Below are positions 1 to 15,625 of a stretch of 49,094 bases of DNA, in pieces (the stretch's first letter is position 1; each line of letters begins with the position of its first letter). The stretch is from Phycisphaerales bacterium. GTDB taxonomy: Bacteria > Planctomycetota > Phycisphaerae > Phycisphaerales > UBA1924. The DNA lies in the NCBI GenBank assembly GCA_020849105.1, contig JADLGW010000013.1:1-49094 (forward strand). The letters run 5' to 3'. Under the pieces are notes generated by a model. It searched no databases and had not been told where the DNA came from. It saw nothing but the letters and a program-made list of their open reading frames with translations. The translations under genes and the position numbers were made by a program.

Positions 1-1385
<1,385 letters not shown>

Positions 1386-1474
1386 CGCCGCCTCCGCTTC
1401 ATGTGCGGACACCGCGTGCATCCATACCGGGCTTGTACACACGGAGCGAACGCCCCGGCCCGGAGGATGCGCCC

Positions 1475-1504
1475 AGTATCCCACACGCCGCGGCGGTCTG
1501 TCAA
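1475..1504 (-). promoter_or_regulatory. Sigma-70-like promoter of the leftmost gene
   Basis: On the minus strand TTGACA (1504-1499) and GATACT (1480-1475) are separated by 18 bases. This is a near-consensus pair in very G+C-rich DNA. Transcription would start near 1468 and give a leader of about 83 bases before the ATG at 1385. Confidence 0.6.
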
Positions 1505-1607
1505 ACATATTTCTCACTGAAATCCGCTGCGCCCCGCTGCCAGCCGCGGGTTCCGGCGTGCGTCGAGGCCCCCCGCCATCCCCCCGCTCCCCCGAACAGG
1601 GGAGTGT

Positions 1608-1718
1608 CCGCCGCGGAGCGGCGGGGTATCCAAGAAAGCCTCGGCCGCCGCGGAACGGCGGGGTACCCAGGAGGGGCGCGCAAGAAGCCTCGGCCGCCGC
1701 GGAGCGGCGGGGTACCCA
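1608..1718 (+). repeat. Three copies of a 25-bp palindromic repeat
   Basis: Copies lie at 1608-1632, 1645-1669 and 1694-1718. Each is a hairpin CCGCCGC-GGAG-CGGCGG (one copy has GGAA in the loop) followed by GGTACCCA or GGTATCCA. The spacers share AAGCCTCGG. A diverged inverted copy with the same GGTACCCA end lies at 17285-17309, so this is a dispersed family and not a local duplication. Confidence 0.85.
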
Positions 1719-1929
1719 GGCGGAGTACCCAAGACGAGGGGCACGGGGCCGGGCCTGTGCCCAACGTCACGGCCACCGGATTGCACCGCATCGGGCGGGC
1801 GTCGGGTGCGCACGCGGACCGCACACTGACGAATCCCCCGGGGTCGTGGGTCCAGGGCAGGCGGAGCGCGGCGGGCGGCGACCCTACCATGCGACCGGCC
1901 CCTCGTCCGGGGCGGATTTGGGGGACACC

Positions 1930-2658
1930 GTGAGCACAACGAGAGCCCAGTCACTCCGCCTGTACGACGGCGACGGCGACCGCCTGATCACCTCCGAGCA
2001 CGCGCCGGACCGCGTCACGCTGCTGCCCGGCGGCCGGACGGACGGGCGGGTCCGCCCCGAAGAACGGGTCCGCATCCAGTGGGGGCAGGACCTGCTGCGC
2101 GACCTGATCGACGGGCGGTACCGGACCATCGTCTGCGGCGTCAACGATTCCGACAACTCGCACGGCATCGTGGCGCAACTGGTTGAACTGGTGCAGACCA
2201 GCCAGTGGTCCACCAGGTCGGTCACGAGTTTCGCCCGCATGTTCCAGGATTCTGTCGCCGTCCACGCCGCGCACGACCGCGAGCCCTATGTCCTGAAGTA
2301 CGACCTGGACAGCCTGCTCATCCTCGGCCTGCTGCGCCCCAAGGGCCGGGATCACTTCACGCTCGAGGACCTGGGGCGCGGCTTCGCGACCGTGGCGAAG
2401 ATGCTCCGGGACCGGCGCGACCGTCTGCCCGTCGCCAGCGTGTCCTTCCTGAATGCCCGGGCCAACCGCCTGCTGGAACACGAGGACAAGAGCCTCCGTG
2501 AGCCGTCGTTCGAGTCCGTACTCAGGACCATCTACGACGCCGGGTATCGCGGCGACGTCTACCCGGCCCCGGGGATGTGGGGACTGGGGCACATCGGCGT
2601 GTTCGCGAGTTATCCGTTCCCGGAGAGCGTGGAGACGATGCGCACCGGCGGGCACTGA
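1930..2658 (+). CDS. Hypothetical protein, 242 residues
   Basis: The GTG at 1930 follows GGGGGA and begins a frame with typical codon use. Upstream the same frame runs through palindromic repeats and is not believable as protein, so this start is preferred. The product begins VSTTRAQSLRLYDGDGDRL, is soluble and charged, and has no signal peptide or membrane segment. The middle (LVELVQTSQWS, SVTSFARMFQDSVAV) reads like a mixed alpha/beta domain. I recognise no catalytic motif or family. It ends 8 bases before the stop of the convergent PfkB kinase gene. Confidence refers to its being a real gene. Confidence 0.8.
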   Translation: MSTTRAQSLRLYDGDGDRLITSEHAPDRVTLLPGGRTDGRVRPEERVRIQWGQDLLRDLIDGRYRTIVCGVNDSDNSHGIVAQLVELVQTSQWSTRSVTSFARMFQDSVAVHAAHDREPYVLKYDLDSLLILGLLRPKGRDHFTLEDLGRGFATVAKMLRDRRDRLPVASVSFLNARANRLLEHEDKSLREPSFESVLRTIYDAGYRGDVYPAPGMWGLGHIGVFASYPFPESVETMRTGGH

Positions 2659-2665
2659 CGCGGGG

Positions 2666-3574
2666 TCACACCCTCACCATCCCCACATACTCCGCGTACC
2701 TGGCGTCCAGTTCCGGGCGGGTCAGCCGTGCCAGGCGCTCCAGGCTGAACGACTCGATATTGAAACTCGCGACGACCGTCCCGTGGGCCAGTGCGCGGCG
2801 CAGCGACGGCAGCGACACGTCCCCCATCGCCGCGGCCAGCGACCCCATCATCCCGCCCGCGAAGGTATCCCCGGCCCCGGTCGGGTCTACCACGTTCTCG
2901 CTGGGGTACGCCGGCAGCGCCGCCAGTCCCTCGCGGTGCGCCAGCAGGCAGCCGTGCTCGCCCTTCTTCACCACCACGAACTTCGGGCCCAGCGTCAGGA
3001 TGTGACGGGCCGCGGCCACTGTGTTCGCCCTGCCCGTCAGCAACTCCGCCTCGTCATAGTTCAGGACCAGCCCGTCCACGCGGGACAGCAGCCGGTCCAG
3101 GTCCGCCCGCGCGATGTTGATCCACAGGTCCATGGTGTCCGCGACCGTCAGCCGACGTCGTGGCAGCGCCTCCAGCATCCCCAGTTGCACCCCGGGGTGC
3201 GTGTTCGCCAGGAACACGAACTCGCTGTCGGCGTACGCCGCGGGGATCGGCGGCGGGGCCTCCTCCAGTACACCAAGTTCGGTGAACAGGGTGTCGCGGC
3301 TGTTCATGTTGTCGTGGTAGCGCCCGCCCCAGGCGAACGTCTTGGAGGCCTTGCGGACCTCCAGGCCCGTGGTATCGACACCCCTGAACCCGCGCAGCGT
3401 GCCCAGGAACTCCGGCGGCAGGTCGCCGCCCGCGGCCGCGACGATCCGCACCGGCCCGTAGAAGGATGCCGCGGCGGCGAAGTATGTGCACGACCCGCCC
3501 AGGACGCGCTCGCGGCTGCCGTGGGGCGTGTGGACGGTGTCGATCCCGATGGTTCCGGTGCAGATCAGTGACAT
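2666..3574 (-). CDS. PfkB/ribokinase-family sugar or nucleoside kinase
   Basis: The 302-residue product is a cytoplasmic kinase of the PfkB fold. The C-terminal signature DPTGAGDTFAGG lies at residues 230-241, with the catalytic base Asp236 in GAGD; the N-terminal GG pair (residues 26-27) and NYDEAELL (172-179) also fit. Length is normal for the family. The substrate cannot be read from sequence; ribokinase- and adenosine kinase-like members phosphorylate a sugar or nucleoside hydroxyl with ATP. The ATG at 3574 is chosen because upstream sequence in this frame overlaps the dockerin tail of the next gene and is not coding-like. There is no Shine-Dalgarno sequence; an AACAAT box lies just upstream. 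It follows the dockerin-tailed gene on the same strand with a 37-base gap. Confidence 0.9.
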   Translation of the reverse strand: MSLICTGTIGIDTVHTPHGSRERVLGGSCTYFAAAASFYGPVRIVAAAGGDLPPEFLGTLRGFRGVDTTGLEVRKASKTFAWGGRYHDNMNSRDTLFTELGVLEEAPPPIPAAYADSEFVFLANTHPGVQLGMLEALPRRRLTVADTMDLWINIARADLDRLLSRVDGLVLNYDEAELLTGRANTVAAARHILTLGPKFVVVKKGEHGCLLAHREGLAALPAYPSENVVDPTGAGDTFAGGMMGSLAAAMGDVSLPSLRRALAHGTVVASFNIESFSLERLARLTRPELDARYAEYVGMVRV

Positions 3575-3611
3575 GGGGCGATTGTTGGCCTGTGCCCGGG
3601 GGCGCACGCCC

Positions 3612-5111
3612 CTATGGGCACCCCATCGCGAACGAGGTCGTGAAGCATCCGAAGTCGGAGAGGTTGCGCACGCCGTCGCCGTTGCAATCCGCGTACGGGG
3701 CCGCGAGGGCGAACCTGGTCTGGAAGCAGCCGAAGTCGGCAAGGTTCAGGACGCCGTCGGCGTTGCAGTCCGGGTAGCACACGAACCCGGATAGTGCGAC
3801 GGTCCACGCGGGGCTGTCCGGATCGTCGCTGTGGATCGTGAGCACGCCGCTGACGGGGCCGGCGGGCGCGGCGCCCATCGTGATTGTGTGGATGTTGCCG
3901 GCTCCCGTGGTCGCCGTGAACATTCCGGGCGGCGCCGTGAATCCGATGGTGGCCTCCAACGTGTAGCGAAGGTCAGCGACACCGGCGGGCCCCCACAGGG
4001 CGGCGTCGCCGTCATTCCGAACGGTCAGGTCGCGGCCGACCCCGCCGCCCATGGGCACGGTGCCGAAATCCAGCGCGGGCGGGGCGCCGACCTTCGCGGG
4101 CACACGCAGGTCGAGGAAGACCGGGAGGTGGCCGCCGAAGATGTCCGCGGCAGTGGAATCCCGCAGGGCCTGGGCGATGAACGGGCCGGCCATCTGGTTC
4201 GTGGTGACGACCAGTTCGGTGTTGAAACTTGCGCCGTCGTTGCCCCAGACGCGGTACGAGTGATCCGGGTCGTTCCAGGCCGCAGTGCTGTAGGGCCGCA
4301 GGGCGACGCCGCGATAGTCCATGCCGGCGCCGTCGATGAGGCCGACCGACAGCAGCAACTGGTCGAAGCGGTCATCCATGCCGCCCGTTTGGGTGGCGAC
4401 GCCGCCCGGCGCCTGGGTGTGGACGAAGCGGAAGGCGGGGTTGTTGTTCCAGTGGCCGGGGGTGGCGATGGGATCGAATGCCCGCCCGCCGGGGAGCGGT
4501 CCGATGAGGGCCTGGTACCCGGCCTCGCTGGAGGACTGGATGTTGAAGTCACCGGCGATGATGAACGGCGTTGTGAGTGTCGCGGCGTCGGCGCGGATGC
4601 GACCGGCCTCCGTGAGGCGGCGTGCGGCATCAGCGGACGCGGAGCCGGCCTTCATGTGGAGGCTGTAGATCGCCAGTTGTGCTCCCGCGCCGTAACCGTG
4701 TGGGCGCACGTCGTAGCGCTCGGTATTGCGGGGCGGCTCCGGAGCCTGGCCGCCGTAGGAGATGGTGGTGACGCCGTCGAACGAGGCCCGAGAAGTTCGG
4801 AAGAAGAATGCGTTGCCGGTGTCGGGCCCGGGGACAAACGGGGCCGCGGCCCAGTCACCGGGGCTGCCCGGGGCGGTGTTGAGGATGTTCAGGAAGGCGG
4901 TGACGGCGGCCGCGGATGTGAACTCCTGGCCGACGAGCGCGTCCGGAGCGAGCGAGCGGCCCTGAAACTGTGCATAGAGGGCGGTGCCGAACGCGGCGTC
5001 GCGTGGACCGGGACCGTTGTACGCGGTGACATTCCACGTCGCAATGCGCAACTGGGCGAGAGCGGGGGCGGCGATGAGGGCCGCCAGAGATGCCGCTCCT
5101 GCTCTTTTCAT
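3612..5111 (-). CDS. Secreted endonuclease/exonuclease/phosphatase-fold protein with choice-of-anchor D and GC-type dockerin tail
   Basis: The ATG at 5111 follows GAGGTGG and starts a 499-residue preprotein with signal peptide MKRAGAASLAALIAAPALA. The mature N-terminus LRIATWNV is the opening strand of the DNase I-like EEP fold. Other fold landmarks are SLHMKAG, IIAGDFNIQSS (the GDFN metal-binding motif), MDDRFDQLL and SYRVWGNDG, with a final GGHLPVF carrying the catalytic His. A choice-of-anchor D/ASH-like beta domain follows (about residues 335-440). The last 55 residues hold two copies of DCNxDGxxNLxDFGCF, nearly identical to the tail of the gene at 28573-30861. EEP enzymes cleave phosphodiester or phosphomonoester bonds; which one is unknown here. 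The tail is probably a sorting or docking signal. It may share transcription with the PfkB gene downstream. Confidence 0.88.
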   Translation of the reverse strand: MKRAGAASLAALIAAPALAQLRIATWNVTAYNGPGPRDAAFGTALYAQFQGRSLAPDALVGQEFTSAAAVTAFLNILNTAPGSPGDWAAAPFVPGPDTGNAFFFRTSRASFDGVTTISYGGQAPEPPRNTERYDVRPHGYGAGAQLAIYSLHMKAGSASADAARRLTEAGRIRADAATLTTPFIIAGDFNIQSSSEAGYQALIGPLPGGRAFDPIATPGHWNNNPAFRFVHTQAPGGVATQTGGMDDRFDQLLLSVGLIDGAGMDYRGVALRPYSTAAWNDPDHSYRVWGNDGASFNTELVVTTNQMAGPFIAQALRDSTAADIFGGHLPVFLDLRVPAKVGAPPALDFGTVPMGGGVGRDLTVRNDGDAALWGPAGVADLRYTLEATIGFTAPPGMFTATTGAGNIHTITMGAAPAGPVSGVLTIHSDDPDSPAWTVALSGFVCYPDCNADGVLNLADFGCFQTRFALAAPYADCNGDGVRNLSDFGCFTTSFAMGCP

Positions 5112-5153
5112 TCGGGTCCACCTCGTTGCGGGGCCGGCGAGCGCGGCCATGCC

Positions 5154-5180
5154 ATACTACCACGGCGCGGCGGCTGTCCA
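5154..5180 (-). promoter_or_regulatory. Possible promoter of the dockerin-tailed EEP gene
   Basis: On the minus strand TGGACA (5180-5175) and TAGTAT (5159-5154) are 15 bases apart, shorter than the usual 17. The start site would fall near 5147, giving a 36-base leader that contains the GAGGTGG ribosome site. Confidence 0.3.
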
Positions 5181-5268
5181 TCGGGCGCAGTCTGCCCCCG
5201 CTCGCCGCGGGGTACTCTCCCGCCGGGACCGGGGCCGCCCGTCCGTATCATCCTGCAAGGAGCCCGTC

Positions 5269-8097
5269 ATGTCCATGTTCCGGCTGCTGGTCGCGTTCGT
5301 GCTGGTGCTGGTCCCGATTGCCCGCGGGCAGGAACACGCGCTGCCGACGGACCCGCGGCTGGTCACCGGGACGCTCGACAACGGGCTGCGTTACATCATC
5401 CTGCACCACGAGACGCCGCCGGGGCGGGCGAGCATCTGGCTGCATGTGGGCACGGGATCGCTGAACGAGGGCGAGCAGCAGCGGGGGCTGGCGCACTTCC
5501 TGGAGCACATGGCGTTCAACGGGTCGGAGCACTTCGCCCCGGGGACGGTGATCAACTTCTTCCAGTCGCTGGGGATGTCGTTCGGGGTGCACCAGAACGC
5601 GTTCACGATCTTCGACAAGACGGTGTATCAACTCGCGCTGCCGGATGCGAAGCCCGAGACGCTGGACAAGGGGCTGCTGTTCCTGTCGGACGTGGCGTTC
5701 CGGCTGAAACTGCTGCCGGAGGAGATCGAGAAGGAGCGGCAGGTGATCCAGGAGGAGCGGATCGCCAACCTGGGCGGGATGCAGCGCGTGTTCGACACGC
5801 TGCTGGAGAACTACTCGCCGGGGTCGCTCTTCGGGCGGCGGCTGCCGATCGGGCTGGAGGGGACCATCAACGGGGTGAGCCGCGACGACTTCGTGAAGTA
5901 CTACACGACGCGGTATGTGCCGGGGAACATGACGGTGATGGTGGTGGCGGACGCGGACCCGGCGATGGTGGCGGAGCGCGTCAGGGCGGCCTTCAAGGAC
6001 GGGAAGAAGGCGGACGTGCCGCCGGACGCGGACCCGGGCGTGAAGGAGACGAACGAGTCGCGCGCGATCGTGGCGGCGGACAAGGAACTTGCGATCGCGC
6101 AGGTGAGCATCACGCGAGTTGGGCCGGCGGGTCCGCCCGTGACGACGGTCGAGGGGCTGCGCCGGCAGTCGGTGCGGCTCCTGGGGACGCAGGCGTTCAA
6201 CCGGCGGATGAAGCGGAAGGTGGCCGAGGGCAGGGTCGCGTTCTTCAGCGGGTCGGCGAGCGTGAGCGACCAGTTCCGAGCGATCCGGCTGGTGGAGGTG
6301 AGCGCGGCGTGCGAGCCGGCCAGGTGGCGGCAATCGCTGACGGACCTGGGGACGGAACTGCGGAGAGCGGCGCTGCACGGGTTCAGCGGACAGGAGATCG
6401 ACGACGTGCGGAGGGAGATGCTGGCCCAGGCGGAGCGGGCGGTCGAGGTTGAGCCGACGATCCCGGCCCAGGCGATCCTCTCGGTGATGGACGACAGCCT
6501 GGGCAACGGCGAGCCGATCCTGTCGGCGGAGCAGTACTCGGCCATCCTGCACGAGGTGCTGCCGACGATCACGCCGGAGGAGGTCAGCGCGAAGTTCGCC
6601 CAGCAGATGGACCCGGGCGACGGGCCGGCGCTGTACATCCTGACCATGCCCGCGGGCGACGGCGTGCCGACGGAGCCGGAGTTCCTGGCGCTGGGCCGGG
6701 AGGCGCTGCATGTATCGCCGGAGAGTGAACTGGGCGGCGAGCGGGCCGCGTCGCTGATGGAGGAGAGGCCGAAGCCGGGCAGGGTGGCGGAGGAGTTGCT
6801 CGACGGGCCGTCGCAGGTCTGGTCCGGGTGGTTGGACAACGGCGTGCGGTTCCACTACCGCTTCATGGACTACCGCAAGGACCAGGTGGGCGTGACGGTG
6901 CTGCTGGCGGGGGGTGAGTTGCAGGAGACGGCGGAGACCCGCGGCGTATCCGAGGCGGCGGCGCTGGCGTGGCAACGCCAGGCGACCTCGAAGTTGTCCT
7001 CCAGCGACATCCGCGACCTGATGGTGGGGAAGAAGGTGAGCGTGCAGGGGCGCAGCGGGCTGGACACGATGGCGATCTCCATCAGCGGCAGCCCGGCGGA
7101 CCTGGAACCCGGATTCCAACTGGCGCACCTGCTGCTGACGGACCCGGTGATCGAGGGGCCGGCGTTCGACACATGGAGGGCGCAGCAGCGGCAACTCCTG
7201 GCGTTCCGGTCGAAGAGCATCGAACTTGTGTTCTCCGACTTGATCTCGGACGCCTTCTACCCGAAGGGCGGGGCGCGGCTGCACCCGCTGACCGGGGGCC
7301 AGATCGACGCCATCACCCGCGAGGGGGCGCAGGCGTTCCTGAACGGCCTGATCGCGCACGCGCCGATCGAGGTGACGGTGGTGGGCGACCTGCCGCGGGA
7401 GCGAGCGATGGAACTGGTGACAACGTACCTGGGGTCGCTGCCCTCGCGGGAGCGGATCTCCGATACGACGCTCGACGGCCTGCGGAACGTCCCGGTGCCG
7501 GAGGGACCGATCACGCTCGCCAGGACGCTCGAAACCGAGACCGACAAGGCGATCGTGCTCTCGGGATTCTTCGGGACGGACATCACGAACGTGAAGGACA
7601 AGCGGCTTCTCGCGGCCGCGGCGAAGATCCTCACGACACGGATGATCGAGTCGCTGCGGGAGGAGAGGCAGCTGGTCTACTCGATCGGGGTGCAGTCCAG
7701 CCCGGCGGTGGAGTTGCCGGGGTTCGGGACGGTGCACGCGTATTCCGACACCGCGCCGGGCAAGGTGGGCGCGCTGCGGGATGCGATCACGGCGATGCTC
7801 GACGAGTTCGCCGCCAAGGGCCCGACGGACGACGAGATGGCGGTGATGAAGAAGCAGATGGCAAACACGCTGGACGAATCGATGCGCGAGCCGTCCTATT
7901 GGTCGCGGGCGATCTCCAGCAGCACATACCGGGGCACGTCGCTGCACGACGCGGCGGACGAGGCGGGGGCGTACGCGCCGATGACGGCGGCGCAGGTGAG
8001 GGACGCGTTTGCCCGCTACTACACGCCGGGGAGTGTCTTCAGCATCTCGGTGAGCCCTGTGAAGCCCGCGGCGCCCGCGGCGTCTCCCGCCAGGTAG
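5269..8097 (+). CDS. Secreted M16-family zinc metalloprotease
   Basis: The ATG at 5269 follows AAGGAG with normal spacing. The 942-residue preprotein begins with signal peptide MSMFRLLVAFVLVLVPIARG. The inverted zinc motif HFLEH lies at residues 76-80 in the context GLAHFLEHMAFNGSEHF. The downstream acidic helix EIEKERQVIQEERIAN supplies the third ligand. The second half repeats the M16 fold without HxxEH (LDNGVRFHYRFMDYRKDQ onward) and ends with the RQLVYSIGVQSSPAV substrate-binding region. This two-half layout, about 900 residues, matches the pitrilysin/insulinase-like zinc proteases of the bacterial periplasm, which degrade peptides. The long frame upstream of 5269 overlaps the divergent gene and is rejected as the start. 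No operon partner is evident. Confidence 0.93.
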   Translation: MSMFRLLVAFVLVLVPIARGQEHALPTDPRLVTGTLDNGLRYIILHHETPPGRASIWLHVGTGSLNEGEQQRGLAHFLEHMAFNGSEHFAPGTVINFFQSLGMSFGVHQNAFTIFDKTVYQLALPDAKPETLDKGLLFLSDVAFRLKLLPEEIEKERQVIQEERIANLGGMQRVFDTLLENYSPGSLFGRRLPIGLEGTINGVSRDDFVKYYTTRYVPGNMTVMVVADADPAMVAERVRAAFKDGKKADVPPDADPGVKETNESRAIVAADKELAIAQVSITRVGPAGPPVTTVEGLRRQSVRLLGTQAFNRRMKRKVAEGRVAFFSGSASVSDQFRAIRLVEVSAACEPARWRQSLTDLGTELRRAALHGFSGQEIDDVRREMLAQAERAVEVEPTIPAQAILSVMDDSLGNGEPILSAEQYSAILHEVLPTITPEEVSAKFAQQMDPGDGPALYILTMPAGDGVPTEPEFLALGREALHVSPESELGGERAASLMEERPKPGRVAEELLDGPSQVWSGWLDNGVRFHYRFMDYRKDQVGVTVLLAGGELQETAETRGVSEAAALAWQRQATSKLSSSDIRDLMVGKKVSVQGRSGLDTMAISISGSPADLEPGFQLAHLLLTDPVIEGPAFDTWRAQQRQLLAFRSKSIELVFSDLISDAFYPKGGARLHPLTGGQIDAITREGAQAFLNGLIAHAPIEVTVVGDLPRERAMELVTTYLGSLPSRERISDTTLDGLRNVPVPEGPITLARTLETETDKAIVLSGFFGTDITNVKDKRLLAAAAKILTTRMIESLREERQLVYSIGVQSSPAVELPGFGTVHAYSDTAPGKVGALRDAITAMLDEFAAKGPTDDEMAVMKKQMANTLDESMREPSYWSRAISSSTYRGTSLHDAADEAGAYAPMTAAQVRDAFARYYTPGSVFSISVSPVKPAAPAASPAR

Positions 8098-8180
8098 CGC
8101 GATCTAAGGATTTCTTCACCTTCGCTTCATAATAGAATCTATTTCCTGGTCGCACGCTGAGGTCGCCGCCACTCTCGGTG

Positions 8181-8186
8181 TATCCT
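8181..8186 (+). promoter_or_regulatory. -10-like box TATCCT, near-leaderless start
   Basis: TATCCT ends 8 bases before the ATG at 8195, and there is no Shine-Dalgarno sequence between. The region just upstream (about 8103-8150) is unusually A+T-rich for this DNA, as expected of a promoter. Confidence 0.45.
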
Positions 8187-8194
8187 CTCGACAT

Positions 8195-13654
<5,460 letters not shown>

Positions 13655-13678
13655 CCCCGATAGGATCACGGAACTGCA

Positions 13679-15625
13679 ATGCCCTCAGCGAGCAAAGCCC
13701 GAGTTCTGATTGTCGACGACCTGCCCGCCAAGCACCTGGTGTACCGGGCGATCCTCGACAACCCGGAGTTTGAACTGGTGTCGGTCCGCTCCGGCCCGGA
13801 GGCGCTGCGGGCCCTGCTCGACCAGGAGTTCGCGGTCGTCCTGCTCGACGTGAACATGCCGGACATGGACGGTTTCGAGACGGCCCGGATGATCCGCGCG
13901 CGGAAGAAATGCGCCCATACCCCGATCATCTTCGTCACCGCCCATGCGGACGAGTTGCACGCGGTCCGGGGCTACGCCTACGGCGCGGTGGACTACATGC
14001 TCGCGCCCATCGTCCCGGAGGTGCTGCGGACCAAGGTCGGGGTGTTCGCGGAACTCTACCGGCGCGAGCAGCAGATCACACGTCAGGCCCGCGACCGGGT
14101 CGCGCACGCGGAGGTGCAGAGGGCCTACCTGGCCGAGACACTGGAGGCGACCACCGACTTCGTCGCCCGCTTCGATATCGAGGGGCGGGTGCAGTACATG
14201 AACCGGGCCGGGCGCGACCTGCTCGGTCTGGCCCCGGATGCCGCGATCAGCCTCGCCGGCTGCATGCCCCCCTGGGCGTACGAGGTCCTGATGTCGGAGG
14301 GTGTGCGTGCCGCGCACGAGCGGGGCACCTGGTCTCGCGAGTCCGCGCTGCTCCGCGTGGACGGTACGGAGGTGCCGGTCTCGCAGGTCGTCGTGGTGCA
14401 CCGTGACCCGGCGGGCCGCGTCGAGTTCTACACCACCATCGCGCGCGACATCACCGACGCCAAGCGCGCGGCCGAGGAACTGGCCGTCCACCGGCGGGGC
14501 CTGGAGAGCCTGGTCCAGCAGCGCACCGCGGAACTTGAGGCCTCCAACCGGCGCCTGCGACTGGCGGACCGCATGGCCGCCGTGGGGACCCTGGCCGCGG
14601 GGCTGGGACACGACATGGGCAACCTGCTCATGCCCATCCGCCTGCGCCTGGACGTGCTGGAGGGCGCCGGCCTGCCCGCCGCCAGCGCCGAGGACGTCGC
14701 CGCGATCCGCAAGGCGTCCGACTACCTGCAGCGCATGACCCGGGGCCTGCGGCTGTTCGCGCTGGACCCGGCCTCCGCGGCCGGGCTCGACGAATCGACC
14801 AGGCTTCCGGCGTGGTGGGAGGAGGTCTCGCCCTTCCTGCGCAACGCCGTGCCCAAGGGCGTCCCCGTCGAAGCCCGGATCGACTCCGGTCTGCCGGCCG
14901 TCGCCATCCCGCCCCACCGGTTCACGCAGGCGGTCTACAACCTCGTGCAGAACGCCGGCGAGGCGTGCCGCGACACACAGGGGGGCTGGGTGCGTGTGAC
15001 GGCGTCTCTGGCCCCCGGAGCCGGCGGCCGGAACATTCTGGTGGGCGTCCACGACAACGGCGCGGGCATGACCGCCGAGGTGCGCCGCAGATGCTTCGAG
15101 CCGTTCTACACGACCAAGTCCCGGGGGCTTTCGACCGGCCTCGGGCTCGCGCTCGTGCACGCCGCGGTGGCGCAGTGCGGCGGGAGCGTCGAGATCACGT
15201 CGGAGCCGGGGCGGGGCACGTCGTTCCTGCTCACGCTCCCGTCGCGGCCGGCGGGGCCTGCCCGAGGGTCCACGCCGCCCGCCACGCGCCGCGGCGTCGT
15301 GCAGGTCAAGGACGCCCGGGTGCGGGCCTATATCACGTCGGTCCTGCGGAACCACGGCGTGGAGGTGCGCGCGATGGGCAACGACCCCGACCTGGCGGTC
15401 GCGGTGATGGAGGGCGCCACGTGCGCGGAGCGGGCGGCCGAGTTCTTGTCCGGGGCGCCGGGACGCGCCGCGATTCTGTACGGCGTGGCGAGCGGGCCGC
15501 CGGGAGCAGTCACCGTGCCGGAGCGCGCCAGCCCGGCCGCGATCCGCGAGGCCGTCCGCACGGCCCTCGGGGCTCAGGGGGAGCAGACCAATGAAGCAGG
15601 CCATCCGGCTGCTGTGTGTGGATGA
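13679..15625 (+). CDS. Receiver-PAS-histidine kinase with C-terminal pseudo-receiver
   Basis: The 648-residue soluble protein starts 24 bases after the poly-HAMP kinase. Receiver residues 1-125 carry acidic IVDD (11-14) and phospho-acceptor Asp57 (VLLDVNMPD). A PAS domain lies at about 145-265 (ATTDFVARFDIEGRVQYMNR). A coiled coil leads to a dimerisation helix with LGHDMGN, His311. The ATPase domain has NLVQNAGEA, DNGAGM and STGLGLAL. The end (about 535-635) looks like a receiver fold lacking the phosphorylatable Asp. It could take phosphate from the upstream kinase on Asp57 and pass it, through its own kinase module, to the small receiver encoded next, whose gene it overlaps by 35 bases. That relay is inference from gene order. 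A TAGGAT box sits 12 bases before the ATG. Confidence 0.92.
   Translation: MPSASKARVLIVDDLPAKHLVYRAILDNPEFELVSVRSGPEALRALLDQEFAVVLLDVNMPDMDGFETARMIRARKKCAHTPIIFVTAHADELHAVRGYAYGAVDYMLAPIVPEVLRTKVGVFAELYRREQQITRQARDRVAHAEVQRAYLAETLEATTDFVARFDIEGRVQYMNRAGRDLLGLAPDAAISLAGCMPPWAYEVLMSEGVRAAHERGTWSRESALLRVDGTEVPVSQVVVVHRDPAGRVEFYTTIARDITDAKRAAEELAVHRRGLESLVQQRTAELEASNRRLRLADRMAAVGTLAAGLGHDMGNLLMPIRLRLDVLEGAGLPAASAEDVAAIRKASDYLQRMTRGLRLFALDPASAAGLDESTRLPAWWEEVSPFLRNAVPKGVPVEARIDSGLPAVAIPPHRFTQAVYNLVQNAGEACRDTQGGWVRVTASLAPGAGGRNILVGVHDNGAGMTAEVRRRCFEPFYTTKSRGLSTGLGLALVHAAVAQCGGSVEITSEPGRGTSFLLTLPSRPAGPARGSTPPATRRGVVQVKDARVRAYITSVLRNHGVEVRAMGNDPDLAVAVMEGATCAERAAEFLSGAPGRAAILYGVASGPPGAVTVPERASPAAIREAVRTALGAQGEQTNEAGHPAAVCG

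Larger units (their letters stand above)
1386..1929. other. Non-coding stretch of 544 bases
   Basis: This interval lies between two divergent genes. It holds the promoter and ribosome site of the left gene (up to about 1505), then a stretch with no clear signal, then three copies of a hairpin-forming repeat (1608-1718). About 1720-1920 shows nothing I can name apart from a GGGGG ribosome-site candidate just before the GTG at 1930. Open frames across it have the composition expected of chance frames in such DNA. Confidence 0.6.

Noticed and set aside
1403..1933. Plus-strand frames of about 176 and 366 codons covering the palindromes at 1608-1718
   Set aside because: They are made of repeat-derived Arg/Gly/Pro peptides; coding character begins only after the GTG at 1930.
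3831..6452. A plus-strand frame of 873 codons across the EEP and M16 genes
   Set aside because: It crosses two real genes in the wrong frame and contains no domain.
5248..7947. A minus-strand open frame of about 900 codons opposite the M16 protease
   Set aside because: Composition is Arg/His/Leu-rich chance sequence; the plus strand has signal peptide, HxxEH and both M16 halves.
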